Assembly: GCA_028282845.1 (NCBI GenBank)
Contig: JANQGY010000015.1
Location: 1-64,000 of the forward strand
DNA from: a bacterium
GTDB taxonomy: Bacteria > Fidelibacterota > Marinisomatia > Marinisomatales > JAHJCW01
Length of the DNA: 64,000 nt
Reading direction: 5' to 3'
The translations under genes were made by a program, and so were the position numbers. Below the pieces are notes generated by a model, which had not been told where the DNA came from, did not search any database, and was given only the letters and a program-made list of their open reading frames with translations. Of the stretch, positions 1-8,493 are shown one piece after another. The stretch's first letter is position 1; every line of letters starts with the position of its first letter.

Positions 1-1
1 C

Positions 2-148
2 TGCACTGGCAGCGTTAGAAATGCTCTTTCAGAGCGGGTTGGAGGGAGCAGCTATGATTATGAGAATGGTGCGTGGATTAATGACTGCGGGACTCTGGAC
101 CCTATAGAGCCTGGCAACTGCATTATACTTCACCCTGTGGAAAAATGA
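2..148 (+). CDS. 3' end of an unrecognised Cys-containing protein (partial)
   Basis: The frame entering from the left edge stays open for 48 codons and stops at TGA 146-148. The visible tail has three cysteines and an aromatic, Gly/Asp-rich segment (YDYENGAWINDCG), similar in flavour to the next gene. Its stop overlaps the next start (ATGA), so the two are probably co-transcribed and translationally coupled. The function is unknown, and the amino-terminal part lies outside the window. Codon style matches the next gene rather than the rest of the window. Confidence 0.6.
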   Translation, partial: CTGSVRNALSERVGGSSYDYENGAWINDCGTLDPIEPGNCIILHPVEK

Positions 149-927
149 ATGATAAAAGATTATTTTGGACTCTGATGATTTTGCTGGTGGTTAGTATTAT
201 GTCTGTGGCTGTTTTTGCAAGGCCTCCTTTGAGCGTTTGCTGTGCAAGCCCTGATAGCTGCGTTGCTTCTGAAACATGCTTCTCTCCAGGCTACCATAGT
301 GACATTGACGGAGACGGAGACGGGGATTACTGCGGCGGAGGAGAATGGTGGGACTGCGGAGCAGGAGGAAGCACAACTGGCTGTAACGCTGGAGAAGTAT
401 GCAATGAGAACCATGACTGCATACCTATAGTTGATATTTGTTTCTCATGTGATAAAGATTATGAATGTGACGGAGACTTGTTTTGCAGCGGAGGAGTATG
501 CAAGGAAACGACAAACGAAGCAGGAGCGATGTGCAGCGATGGATTAGACAACGACTGTGATGGATTAACAGACTGTCAAGGCTCTGGAGATCCTGGCTGT
601 AACTGCTGCGGAACAGAAGGAAATGAATGCTGCACAGTTGGTGATGACTGCACAGGAAGTTTGTATTGTGCCGATGGTGGCTCAGATGCTGACCATTGTT
701 GTGCAATCGGAGCTTTCTGGAATGATGCTACAAACGCTTGTCAAGATGCAGACCCTTGTGGTCTTGGTGGTACTCAAGCTTCAGATGGGTTGTGCTATGT
801 TGATATAACAACTAACTTGTTAGGTTGGCTTGCAGATCCGGATTGCTATCAAGGTTCTGAGGGTTGTTGTGAAGTTTATCAATATGGAGAATGGAATTAT
901 TATCCTGAAGATATTACAACTTACTAA
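145..927 (+). CDS. Secreted Cys-rich protein with DNDCDG motif
   Basis: A 260-residue protein with an amino-terminal hydrophobic signal-like segment (about residues 7-25) followed by an extremely Cys-rich body, 32 cysteines by my count, several as CC pairs. Around residues 133-150 it has the SDGLDNDCDGLTDC motif, and earlier an alternating Asp/Gly run (DIDGDGDGDYC). Both look like Ca/metal-binding, disulfide-rich extracellular modules (DNDCDG/MopE-like motif family). Proteins of this type are frequent in DPANN archaea and in some bacterial surface proteins; I cannot assign a function. It overlaps the preceding frame by 4 bases and ends 3 bases before the convergent lipoprotein gene. Gly is mostly GGA and Asp often GAC, unlike genes further right. 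Confidence 0.7.
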   Translation: MNDKRLFWTLMILLVVSIMSVAVFARPPLSVCCASPDSCVASETCFSPGYHSDIDGDGDGDYCGGGEWWDCGAGGSTTGCNAGEVCNENHDCIPIVDICFSCDKDYECDGDLFCSGGVCKETTNEAGAMCSDGLDNDCDGLTDCQGSGDPGCNCCGTEGNECCTVGDDCTGSLYCADGGSDADHCCAIGAFWNDATNACQDADPCGLGGTQASDGLCYVDITTNLLGWLADPDCYQGSEGCCEVYQYGEWNYYPEDITTY

Positions 928-930
928 TAT

Positions 931-2637
931 TTATGGATCAATATCAGGAGACGAACTTCCTAAAGGTCTAGAGTGTAAAAACTCTCCGTCATCTAAATCT
1001 ACTTGAAAATAGAAGTTTCCTCCATGTGGTTCGTTTAGAATACTTGGTTTGACTATATTTGAATCACTTCTTGCACCTAAGTTTTGTGTCAATTCTTGAA
1101 CATATGTTCCTCTTCCTGCACTTGTTCTAATAGCTGTGTATGCTGAATTAATTTCGTTCTCAGATAAATATTCTCCATGGCCGCCCATTCCAGGAGTTGT
1201 GTTGTCCCAGAATAGAACTATATATCCTTCTGTTGCAAATGCTGGGGGATTTGTTCCTATTTCAATATTTACATTATCTCCAGGGAACAACCCTTTTGCA
1301 AATTTAGGTAAATCTTTAATTACTGATAAAGCAGTATCAACGTTTGCTTGTGTTATAGGTGTTGTACTGCCGTCTGAATTAGGTGCAGGACTTGTGTTAA
1401 TGTAAAATGAAGGAGTGCTGTCCCATCTTTGCGTTTTTCCGTTAATGAATCTGAATGCTTTGTCATAATGTTCCATATTAAAATCGTCATCTACCATTGT
1501 CTCATCTAGGGTTGTGTCTGTTGGTGCGAAACTTGATGTTTGTCTTTCGTAGAAGTCTGGGTGTGTTATGATTAGTCTAGCATCTCCTGTTTCAAGTGCT
1601 AATTCTAAACTGTAGTTTCCTGATGCATCTGTTGTTGTGTTTGCATCACCAAAGGCAACATTTGCTCCTGCAATGTTTACTCCTTCGTTGAAAAGTTCAG
1701 AAATGTTTCCTGCAATTAAGTGTGAATCAATGTTTACATTTACTGTATCTTTATCTTCTAGTCCTGTTTGGTCTTTTGTCGTTAGTTCTACTTCGTAGTT
1801 TCCTCTTGACAGTGCTTTGAAGATTGCGTTTGCTTGGTTCGCATCTGTTATCTCTACGTTTCCTTCTCCGTTTATTGCTCTCCAACTATATTCTTCTATT
1901 TCGTTTAGTGGACTGTCTGGGTGATAACTGTCTTCTCCTTGCAGTGTTATTTCTTCATTGATAGTTCCTGTTTTGTCATCCCCTGCATCTGCAAATGGAT
2001 TGTCTGGTGTGTTTACTACTTCAACATACACATTTGCGGTTCTTGTTTCTACTCCGTCGCTTACTGCTACTTTTACTGTGTCGTTTCCAAAGTAGTCTTC
2101 ATTTCCTGTTATCTTCAGTTTATTGTTCTCTATCTTCACGTCCAGATTATTTGTGTTTGATGTAATTAAGTATGTCAGATTATCTCCGTCTAAGTCATGT
2201 CCTATATCTTCTAAGTCTACTTCTGTGCTTCCTTCTTCATTGATGCTTAGAGAAATATCATTTACAACTGGTGCCTGGTTATCTACATCTATTATCCATG
2301 CGGTGGTATCGGCAAGGTCATTATAGGCAATGCCTAAAATTGTAATAGCGCCTTTTTCTGAGATCGTTAATGAATAATTGCTTGTACTGCTTACCTCATT
2401 ACCATCCTTAAGAAATTTATAGCTAATTTCGTCTTTATCAGAATCACTAGCTTCAATTGCAAATTCAACAACATCATTGATATATCTTATGAGAGCTGTT
2501 GCAGTTGGTTGAAAAGAGGTAATTGTAGGAGGGCGGTCCTCTTCCTCAGATTTAGTGAACAGATCACAACTGATTATTAGCACAATAATTAGGAGAGGTA
2601 AGTATCTTTTCACATCAAAATTTAACGACTTTGTCAT
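931..2637 (-). CDS. Multidomain cell-surface lipoprotein, apparently chimeric
   Basis: A surface protein starting at ATG 2635-2637 or, equally well, at GTG 2611-2613, which gives a compact lipoprotein signal (MKRYLPLLIIVLIISC). A longer frame reaches 2685, but that part is repeat DNA. In order: lipobox (IISC), an Ig-like region, a cadherin/tandem-95-like repeat (GNEDYFGNDTVKVAVSDG), a PKD-like region (ADAGDDKTGTINEEITLQG), a carboxypeptidase-regulatory-like domain (TTTDASGNYSLEL), and a carboxy-terminal region with QELTQNLG, which resembles a zincin helix with both His replaced by Gln. The first ~115 residues use mixed codons like the bacterial genes nearby. From about plus-strand position 2270 downward the gene switches abruptly to GGA/ACA/GTA/GAC-rich codons. 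This is either a recombination junction or an assembly join. Function unknown. Confidence 0.65.
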   Translation of the reverse strand: MTKSLNFDVKRYLPLLIIVLIISCDLFTKSEEEDRPPTITSFQPTATALIRYINDVVEFAIEASDSDKDEISYKFLKDGNEVSSTSNYSLTISEKGAITILGIAYNDLADTTAWIIDVDNQAPVVNDISLSINEEGSTEVDLEDIGHDLDGDNLTYLITSNTNNLDVKIENNKLKITGNEDYFGNDTVKVAVSDGVETRTANVYVEVVNTPDNPFADAGDDKTGTINEEITLQGEDSYHPDSPLNEIEEYSWRAINGEGNVEITDANQANAIFKALSRGNYEVELTTKDQTGLEDKDTVNVNIDSHLIAGNISELFNEGVNIAGANVAFGDANTTTDASGNYSLELALETGDARLIITHPDFYERQTSSFAPTDTTLDETMVDDDFNMEHYDKAFRFINGKTQRWDSTPSFYINTSPAPNSDGSTTPITQANVDTALSVIKDLPKFAKGLFPGDNVNIEIGTNPPAFATEGYIVLFWDNTTPGMGGHGEYLSENEINSAYTAIRTSAGRGTYVQELTQNLGARSDSNIVKPSILNEPHGGNFYFQVDLDDGEFLHSRPLGSSSPDIDP

Positions 2638-2672
2638 TCTTATAAAAGGACTTGTCCGCCTCAGGAGGAAGT

Positions 2673-2758
2673 TGTCATTGCGCACTCGCCTGTGTCGCTT
2701 TGCGGTGATGCGGAATCTATTTGAAAGGCATGGATTCTCGATTAAATCGGGAATGACA
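2673..2758. repeat. Dispersed repeat, type TGTCATT(G/T)CGCAC
   Basis: An 86-base unit bounded by TGTCATT and AATGACA inverted ends. It contains the block GGTGATGCGGAATCTAT, which is also found in the copy at 41022-41120. An internal CGATT/AATCG palindrome lies near the right end. It has no coding capacity and looks like a MITE- or REP-type element. Confidence 0.75.
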
Positions 2759-2780
2759 AAGCAGGTGCCATTTACTTTCT

Positions 2781-2813
2781 CCCCTTTTTAAGGGGGATAT
2801 CCCGCATAGCGGG
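2781..2813. repeat. Double-hairpin repeat (CCCCTT/AAGGGG and CCCGC/GCGGG)
   Basis: Two back-to-back perfect hairpins: CCCCTT-TTT-AAGGGG at 2781-2795 and CCCGC-ATA-GCGGG at 2801-2813. This compact GC-rich unit lies inside the repeat cluster and is not followed by a T-tract, so it does not look like a terminator for a gene here. Confidence 0.6.
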
Positions 2814-3000
2814 AGAGGGGGTAAAAATATAGATATGTTTATACACACCACTTCACTGCGTGATGCCCCTCTCAAGAAGGGAATAAAAACGTGCTATTCC
2901 CACGAAAGTTTATGCGCCTTGGGAGTGCTTGCCCGCCTGGGGCGGGCTCGTGCGCAGTGGCGTGCGGGAATCCATTATAATTAAAATAAGAGAAATTGGA

Positions 3001-3034
3001 TTCTTCTGTCCCTGATAAATCAGGGTCAGAAGAA
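3001..3034. repeat. 34-base hairpin repeat with AGAATGACA end
   Basis: A nearly perfect hairpin with arms TTCTTCTG/CAGAAGAA and CCCTGAT/ATCAGGG, a single T-T mismatch and an AA loop. It is followed by TGACAAAA, the same end sequence seen at the other repeat units in this cluster. Confidence 0.65.
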
Positions 3035-3087
3035 TGACAAAAATGTTGGCTTGCCATTCATATAACCTCAGTCATTAATAATCTTCT

Positions 3088-3115
3088 GTAGAGACGTAAC
3101 ATGTTACGTCTCTAC
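3088..3115. repeat. 28-base perfect palindrome GTAGAGACGTAACA|TGTTACGTCTCTAC
   Basis: A perfect 14+14 palindrome with no spacer. An identical copy lies at 40942-40969. The flanks also match (ACAGAAGATTA next to the palindrome), but in opposite orientation, so a longer unit was dispersed. Confidence 0.9.
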
Positions 3116-3118
3116 TAT

Positions 3119-3207
3119 ACTGTCATTGCGATCCCGATTCATCGGGAGAAGCAATCTTGTTTTTTATGATGGGATTGCGTCGTCGCTCCGCTCCTCGCAA
3201 TGACAGT
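3119..3207. repeat. MITE-like element with 13-base terminal inverted repeats
   Basis: An 89-base unit ending in ACTGTCATTGCGA and its exact reverse complement TCGCAATGACAGT. Inside is a perfect TCCCGAT/ATCGGGA hairpin near 3132-3147. It is non-coding. A decayed relative is present at 40839-40936. Confidence 0.8.
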
Positions 3208-3290
3208 GTAGGAGTGGCATCAACTATGTTGATGGCGGGGTAGTTTAATTGTAATTTCTAATTCTTATTCAACAATAATCAGGTTTTAAT

Positions 3291-4115
3291 ATGGACATAA
3301 TTAATTTTCTGCAATCTTTTCAAACCGATTGGTTAACAAGCTTTTTTAAGTTCATTACCTTTTTTGGCAATGAAGAATTTTATATTTTGGTACTACCTCT
3401 GCTATTTTGGTTTTGGGATAAAGACAAAGCGCTCAAACTGATGCTCATTCTCCTGCCGTCCTTAATGCTCAATGCCTACTTAAAGGAAGTCTTCCAAACC
3501 GCCCGTCCGGTTGGTGTAGCGCTGATCGAGCAGGATGGCTTTGCTTTCCCGAGCGGGCACGCGCAGGGCACGGCAACTTTGTGGCTGATGTTGGCACTCT
3601 TGCTACGCCAAAAATGGATGAGCATCCTCGCCGCAGCGATGCTAATCTTGGTGCCGCTCTCACGCTTGTATCTTGGCGTGCATTGGCCCGCAGATGTCCT
3701 CGGCGGATTGGCAATCGGTGCGCTTGTGGTGTGGCTTTATTGGGCGTTTCTGTATGAAAGTCTCGGAAAATACCTTGCCGAAAAGACCGTGCTCAGTCAA
3801 GCGGCACTGCTAACGACAGTAATATTATTCTTTGCCTGTCTGTTTCCTGCGCCGGATGCGATACCGGTGCTCGCAGTGATTTGGGGCTTTGGGTTGATAG
3901 TCATATTTTCAGATGTTGTGCACAGCAAACCGCGCGATGGTATCATTTGGATAATCATCACTTTGGTTGTGGGTATAATTGGCACCTTGTTAATTTGGAA
4001 AGGACTTAAAGTAGTACTGCCGTATAATACCATCGGAAGATTTATCCGCTACGCCGTATTGGGCTTTTGGATTGCCTATTTACCGCTACTGTTTAGGGAA
4101 CGGGAAAAAGTTTAA
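3291..4115 (+). CDS. PAP2-family membrane phosphatase
   Basis: A 274-residue membrane protein of the phosphatidic acid phosphatase type 2 family. These enzymes remove phosphate from lipid phosphates such as phosphatidate, phosphatidylglycerophosphate or undecaprenyl diphosphate. All three active-site motifs are visible: KEVFQTARP (K65, R72), PSGH (87-90) and SRLYLGVHWPAD (R125, nucleophile-assisting H131, D135). About seven to eight hydrophobic segments surround them, and the carboxy-terminal third adds extra membrane spans. The substrate cannot be told from sequence. The gene lies alone on the plus strand behind the repeat cluster and ends 5 bases before a convergent lipoprotein gene. Confidence 0.9.
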   Translation: MDIINFLQSFQTDWLTSFFKFITFFGNEEFYILVLPLLFWFWDKDKALKLMLILLPSLMLNAYLKEVFQTARPVGVALIEQDGFAFPSGHAQGTATLWLMLALLLRQKWMSILAAAMLILVPLSRLYLGVHWPADVLGGLAIGALVVWLYWAFLYESLGKYLAEKTVLSQAALLTTVILFFACLFPAPDAIPVLAVIWGFGLIVIFSDVVHSKPRDGIIWIIITLVVGIIGTLLIWKGLKVVLPYNTIGRFIRYAVLGFWIAYLPLLFREREKV

Positions 4116-4119
4116 TTTT

Positions 4120-4698
4120 CTAAGAACAATCTCCGGTTGACGATCTAACACAGCGATTATTGCTGTAGTTTGCTTCCCTGAAGTTGCGATCCCAATTAAC
4201 TTCTACCGTATAATTAGTTCCTTCCGGTACGCCTAAAGCATAAGCCCATTCGAACTCCAAGTGACCGGGAACATTGATCATAGCAGTTGTGATTAATCCA
4301 ACATCAATTTCATTATCCGATTGAATAAATACTTCCAATTGCCCGGTTGCCGCATCGCCGCAAATATTTCGTATTGTCGGTCTTACCCAAGTGCCAAGAT
4401 CAGTAGTAAATATTTCAACGTGTGCTACCACTAAATCAACATTGGGAATAATAATCCTTTCACCGGTTGCAGGATCAATTTCCATTCCACCGCAATCGCC
4501 TTCCGGTAGCGGAACCCGATCATAATGCGAATCCGGTCCGCTTTCATCAGGTGCAATTGAGCCGTCGTCAGTATCATCGGCACCGCCGCCTTTTTGTTGA
4601 ACAGGTGGTTTCTTTGCAATATCTTTTTGGGATTGTTGTTCGCATCCGATCAATGCGAAAATGAGTAAGAAACTTAAAAGATAACCTATCGTACGCAT
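4120..4698 (-). CDS. Lipoprotein with CARDB-like domain
   Basis: A 192-residue lipoprotein. The signal peptide ends in the lipobox LIGC (Cys19). A low-complexity Gly/Asp/Pro linker (about 20-60) follows, and then a single beta-sandwich region. The latter runs from DLVVAHVEI through a V-x-P-T-I-R-N-I-C strand to a terminal DRNFREANYSNN, the pattern typical of CARDB adhesion-type domains. It probably sits on the outer or periplasmic membrane surface, with ligand unknown. The start is supported by AGGAGA seven bases upstream of the ATG. The gene converges on the PAP2 gene and diverges from the PLD-like gene. Confidence 0.75.
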   Translation of the reverse strand: MRTIGYLLSFLLIFALIGCEQQSQKDIAKKPPVQQKGGGADDTDDGSIAPDESGPDSHYDRVPLPEGDCGGMEIDPATGERIIIPNVDLVVAHVEIFTTDLGTWVRPTIRNICGDAATGQLEVFIQSDNEIDVGLITTAMINVPGHLEFEWAYALGVPEGTNYTVEVNWDRNFREANYSNNRCVRSSTGDCS

Positions 4699-4808
4699 GA
4701 CATCTCCTAAATAAATTCAGTTATAAATTATGTATAAAATACTATAAGTTCATGCAATCAATTAAGTTTAAATTAATTTTTTATAACTAAAAGGGTGGCA
4801 TTGTAAAA

Positions 4809-6251
4809 ATGCAATATGTATTGATTTTATTTGGTTGGCTCGTGGCGGTAGGAATTTATCAGGATAATAAACCTCTTCCCGAGGGATTGAACTATCGCAG
4901 TGCGCCGCAGTGGGTGGCTGAGGAAGACATCGAATTCCTCGCCGATCTTACCTATGAAGATTCATCGGGCAACGTCATTTATGAACAAGAAATTTTCGAT
5001 ACAATTGATTCGTTGGTTCTTAATGCTCAAAGATACATTTTGATTGATATGTTCCTGTTCAATTCCTTTAAAGGTCCCGGCAATTATGCCTATCGTGAAT
5101 TAACGCCATTATTAGCTGATCGGTTAGTTCAGCAAAAGTCTAATTTCCCTGATCTTAAGATTGATTTTATCACTGATCCGTTGAACACCTTATATAACGG
5201 TTATGATGCTCCCGAACTGAATTTATTGCAGGATAATAATATCAATGTGATAATTACTGACATGCGCAAATCCCGTGATAACGCTTATTTATTTTCACCG
5301 GTGTGGCGAACCTTTATTCAATGGTTTGGCAATAACAGCGCCAAGGGATGGTTAAGGCATCCGCTATTAATTGGTGGTGACAAAGTTACCTTAAGGAGTT
5401 ACTTGGCATTCGGTAATTTAAAAGCCAATCACCGCAAAGTAGTTGTGGCGGACAGCGGTGATCAGATGGTATCCCTGATAACTTCACATAATACACATAG
5501 CGCCAGTTCGGATTTTTCCAATGTAGGGCTAATGGTAAAAGGTAATATTTATAAAGACATATTATATTCTGAAAGAGCGATTGCTGAATTTTCCGACGGA
5601 CGTTTGAATTACGAATTTGATCCGCCAAAATCGCACAAAACTACAACTGATTTGCCGTATAAAGTAACTTTCCTGACCGAGATGCAAATTAATGATGAAC
5701 TGGTAAATTCATTTAAGTCGCTCGGTACCGGTGACTCATTACGGATTGCGGCTTTTTATTTATCTAAACGGGATATTATCAGGTCAATACTGAAAGCAGC
5801 CGAAAATGGGACTGATGTTAAAATAATACTTGATCCCAATCGCCATGGTTTTGGATATGAAAAATACGGAACCCCTAATCAACCGGTTGCACGAGAGTTA
5901 CTGACAAAATCGAAAAATAAAATTAATTTGCGATGGTATTTAACGCATGGCGAACAGTTCCATACCAAATTAAATTTTATAAAATATGTAAATGGTACTT
6001 CTAAAGTGATCCTTGGAAATTCCAATTTGACTAAGAAAAATTTGGGAGGCTATAATTTGGAAGCCGAATTCATGGTGGAAGGCAGCACAAATTCGCGCTT
6101 AATGCAGGATATCAACAATTATTATGAAAGAATATGGAACAATTCGGACGGCAATATCTTTACAGTTGAATATGATGTCTTGAAAGATGAATCATCGGTT
6201 AAAAAATTGCGCTATCGCTTTGGTGAAGCGATTGGAACGGCAGTCTATTAA
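4809..6251 (+). CDS. Phospholipase D-like (HKD) protein
   Basis: A 480-residue protein with a short amino-terminal hydrophobic segment (2-16) and two PLD-superfamily halves. The first half has HRKVVVAD (H208, K210, D215). The second has HTK (H385, K387) and GNSN near 403-406, but the Asp of the classical HxKxxxxD motif is replaced by Lys. Family members hydrolyse or transfer phosphodiester bonds in phospholipids (cardiolipin synthase type) or nucleic acids. The apparent export or anchor segment argues for a membrane lipid role. Its stop overlaps the start of the next gene by one base (TAATG), so it is the first gene of a four-gene unit with the TIGR03546/03545-like pair and YgbA. Confidence 0.8.
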   Translation: MQYVLILFGWLVAVGIYQDNKPLPEGLNYRSAPQWVAEEDIEFLADLTYEDSSGNVIYEQEIFDTIDSLVLNAQRYILIDMFLFNSFKGPGNYAYRELTPLLADRLVQQKSNFPDLKIDFITDPLNTLYNGYDAPELNLLQDNNINVIITDMRKSRDNAYLFSPVWRTFIQWFGNNSAKGWLRHPLLIGGDKVTLRSYLAFGNLKANHRKVVVADSGDQMVSLITSHNTHSASSDFSNVGLMVKGNIYKDILYSERAIAEFSDGRLNYEFDPPKSHKTTTDLPYKVTFLTEMQINDELVNSFKSLGTGDSLRIAAFYLSKRDIIRSILKAAENGTDVKIILDPNRHGFGYEKYGTPNQPVARELLTKSKNKINLRWYLTHGEQFHTKLNFIKYVNGTSKVILGNSNLTKKNLGGYNLEAEFMVEGSTNSRLMQDINNYYERIWNNSDGNIFTVEYDVLKDESSVKKLRYRFGEAIGTAVY

Positions 6252-6772
6252 TGATCAGACAAATTGCAAAACTCATTAGAATCCTTAATTCCGAGACCGA
6301 ACCGGTTAAGATCAGTTTAGCGATCTGTTTCGGAATGGTAGTCGGTTTTACCCAAATTGGCAGTATTCACAATTTGATTCTATTATTTTTAGTCCTGTTT
6401 ATTCGAGTAAATCTTTCGGCGTTTATTCTTGGAACACTCGTTTTCAAAAGTTTATCTTTTCTGCTTACCGGATTATTTCATGGGATCGGTCTTTGGCTGC
6501 TCACTGCTGATTTTTTTCAACCGTTGATCACGGAACTATACAACACTACCTTTTGGAAGTTTGACAGAATTAATAACACAGTTTTAGCAGGTGGAATGGT
6601 TACAGCCCTTATCGGATTTATTCCGATGCTATTACTCGCCAATTATTTGATCAGAAAATATCGCCTGCACATTTTGGCTTATATCCAAAAGACAAAAATC
6701 GCTCAAGCTTTGCGTTCTTCGGATCTATACCATTATTACCAAAAGATTACCCGTCTGAAGGACACGTTATGA
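6251..6772 (+). CDS. TIGR03546-like membrane protein
   Basis: A 173-residue protein with four hydrophobic segments (about 20-40, 42-60, 62-90 and 112-132) and a basic cytosolic tail. Its size, its EPVKISLAICFGMVVGF opening and its pairing with a ~570-residue single-span protein fit the uncharacterised TIGR03546/TIGR03545 gene pair, reported in a scattered set of outer-membrane-bearing bacteria (family assignment from memory). It is translationally coupled on both sides: 1-base overlap upstream, 4-base ATGA overlap downstream. No enzymatic motif is visible. Confidence 0.7.
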   Translation: MIRQIAKLIRILNSETEPVKISLAICFGMVVGFTQIGSIHNLILLFLVLFIRVNLSAFILGTLVFKSLSFLLTGLFHGIGLWLLTADFFQPLITELYNTTFWKFDRINNTVLAGGMVTALIGFIPMLLLANYLIRKYRLHILAYIQKTKIAQALRSSDLYHYYQKITRLKDTL

Positions 6773-8493
6773 AAAATTGGATTCGATGGTGGGGGATAGT
6801 TGTTTTTGTTGCCATCCTGATAATTTTGTGCGGGGTGTGGTATCTTTGGGCTGATAAAATTATTGAACGTAATATTGAGAAAACCGGTGAATTTATAACC
6901 GGTGCGAAAGTAGATGTCGGCAAAGCCGATCTTAGCTTCGTTCCGCTTGGTATTACGCTTAAAAATTTGCAGGTAACCGATCCTAATTCACCAATGAATA
7001 ATTTGTTCGAGATTGATAATGCCAAATTACATCTTGACGGTAAGTACCTGTTTGAGCGTAAAGTGATCATTGAAGACATGATAATTGACGGATTGAAATT
7101 TAATACCCCACGTAAAAAGTCCGGAGAGATCAAAGGTGGAGAAGTCTTGTCCGTTAAACGAGTGTATGATAAGCTAATCCTGCCGACTATTAATCTGTCT
7201 AAATTAAAATCATTTGTTGTTGAAGAAGAGTTAGAATCAATTGATCGCTTAAATGATGTTATTGCAGCGGCTGAGAGAATCAACCTTGAATGGCGGCAGA
7301 GTTACGCTAATCTGCCTACCAAGAGTGATGTTACGGCGTATAAGCGGCAATCGGCTAAAATTGTCAAAGATATTGAAGATAATGCGGTTAAAGGTTTACT
7401 GACTAACGCCAAGCAAATCAAAGACCTCAAAACTGCCATTGAAAATGATATTAAAACAATTGATAATTATAAGCGATCAATACTTAATGACCTTGATTCC
7501 TTGCAGACTGACAAAGAACAGGCATTGCAGAGCCTTGAAGATGATTATGCTAAATTGAGTAAAAAATATACACCTGATATTCGTGGTTTAAAGAATTTCA
7601 GCAAGTATATTTTTAAGGACGATATATTAAGGAAAATTGATGAAGGAATAGGTTGGTACAATAAACTATTGCCGATCTATGATTATGGTAATCAAAAGAT
7701 TAAAGGCGATCATTCGGCAAGCAGACCATTGAATTATGAAGGATTAGATATAAGACTGCAGGAGTTTGATCCGCAACCGGATTTCTTTATAAAATTTGCA
7801 AAATTAGCATTTGCCAAAACAGATCAAGACTATCACGGTGAAATCAACAACTTTGCATTTCAACAGAATATAACAGGATTGCCGACCACCGTTGCGATTG
7901 AAGGCAACAATTTGGATTTTGCTGAGTCAATTCAATTCAACGGTAGTGTGGATCACATCGAAAGCGATCGGATCAGAGATGAATTTTCGCTTTCTATTGG
8001 GAGAGGGAAATTTGCCAACAAGAAGTTTTCTATTTTAGATAATTGGCAATTGGAGCTTGACGGTGGTTTTATTGATCAGGATTATAATATCATTATTAAA
8101 AATGGAAAGATCAAGGGCAGTATAAAACTTAAATTCCATAGTACAACTTTTGCCAGTTTGTATAATGGAGCGCGCAACAAAATTATTAACTCGATCGAAT
8201 CGGTGATTACACAAGTTAATAATTTTGATGTAGTTGTAAATATTGAAGGTATGGTCAGTAACTATGATCTGAAGTTGTCATCGGATTTAGATGATAGAAT
8301 TAATAACGCTGTAGCTGCGCTTGCAATACAGAAAGCAGAGGAAATAAAGGAAAATATTCGATCTGCTATAAATAATGAGCGGGAAAAATTTGTCAAACGT
8401 TTTAATATTCAGTTTAATAAATTGCAAAATAATCTAGTACAAGTAGATATGTTGGATGCTGAAATAAAAAGAATTATAGGAGAATTGCCTTGA
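6769..8493 (+). CDS. TIGR03545-like single-span envelope protein
   Basis: A 574-residue protein with one amino-terminal membrane span (about 7-28) and a large periplasmic part. The first ~110 residues after the span (GAKVDVGKADLSFVPLGI and following) look like an AsmA/AsmA-like beta-rich module, as in proteins that bridge the inner and outer membranes. Residues ~150-260 are strongly helical/coiled-coil, followed by another beta-rich stretch and a helical end. It forms the conserved pair with the upstream TIGR03546-like gene. A role in lipid or envelope traffic is only inferred from the AsmA-like look and the PLD-like neighbour. Confidence 0.7.
   Translation: MKNWIRWWGIVVFVAILIILCGVWYLWADKIIERNIEKTGEFITGAKVDVGKADLSFVPLGITLKNLQVTDPNSPMNNLFEIDNAKLHLDGKYLFERKVIIEDMIIDGLKFNTPRKKSGEIKGGEVLSVKRVYDKLILPTINLSKLKSFVVEEELESIDRLNDVIAAAERINLEWRQSYANLPTKSDVTAYKRQSAKIVKDIEDNAVKGLLTNAKQIKDLKTAIENDIKTIDNYKRSILNDLDSLQTDKEQALQSLEDDYAKLSKKYTPDIRGLKNFSKYIFKDDILRKIDEGIGWYNKLLPIYDYGNQKIKGDHSASRPLNYEGLDIRLQEFDPQPDFFIKFAKLAFAKTDQDYHGEINNFAFQQNITGLPTTVAIEGNNLDFAESIQFNGSVDHIESDRIRDEFSLSIGRGKFANKKFSILDNWQLELDGGFIDQDYNIIIKNGKIKGSIKLKFHSTTFASLYNGARNKIINSIESVITQVNNFDVVVNIEGMVSNYDLKLSSDLDDRINNAVAALAIQKAEEIKENIRSAINNEREKFVKRFNIQFNKLQNNLVQVDMLDAEIKRIIGELP

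Larger units (their letters stand above)
2632..3290. other. Gene-free interval packed with dispersed palindromic repeats
   Basis: This 650-base stretch contains no convincing gene. It holds at least five different short palindromic or inverted-repeat units, listed separately. Other parts include a GC-rich hairpin near 2925-2945 (GCCCGCC/GGCGGGC arms) and a segment with the CCCACGAAAG...GCGGGAATCC pattern. Its GC content is visibly higher than its surroundings. The last ~80 bases before 3291 are AT-rich and probably carry the promoter of the PAP2 gene, but I could not pick convincing -35/-10 boxes. Confidence 0.7.

Noticed and set aside
2872-3057. Minus-strand frame within the repeat cluster
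   Set aside because: It consists of repeat units and hairpins; no protein-like pattern.
3080-3210. Repeat cluster as a possible CRISPR array
   Set aside because: The units are of different families, palindromic, and not separated by regular unique spacers.
6747-7283. 178-codon minus-strand frame opposite the TIGR03545-like gene
   Set aside because: Low-complexity Ser/Ile/Leu composition typical of an antisense shadow, and the plus frame is coupled to its neighbours.
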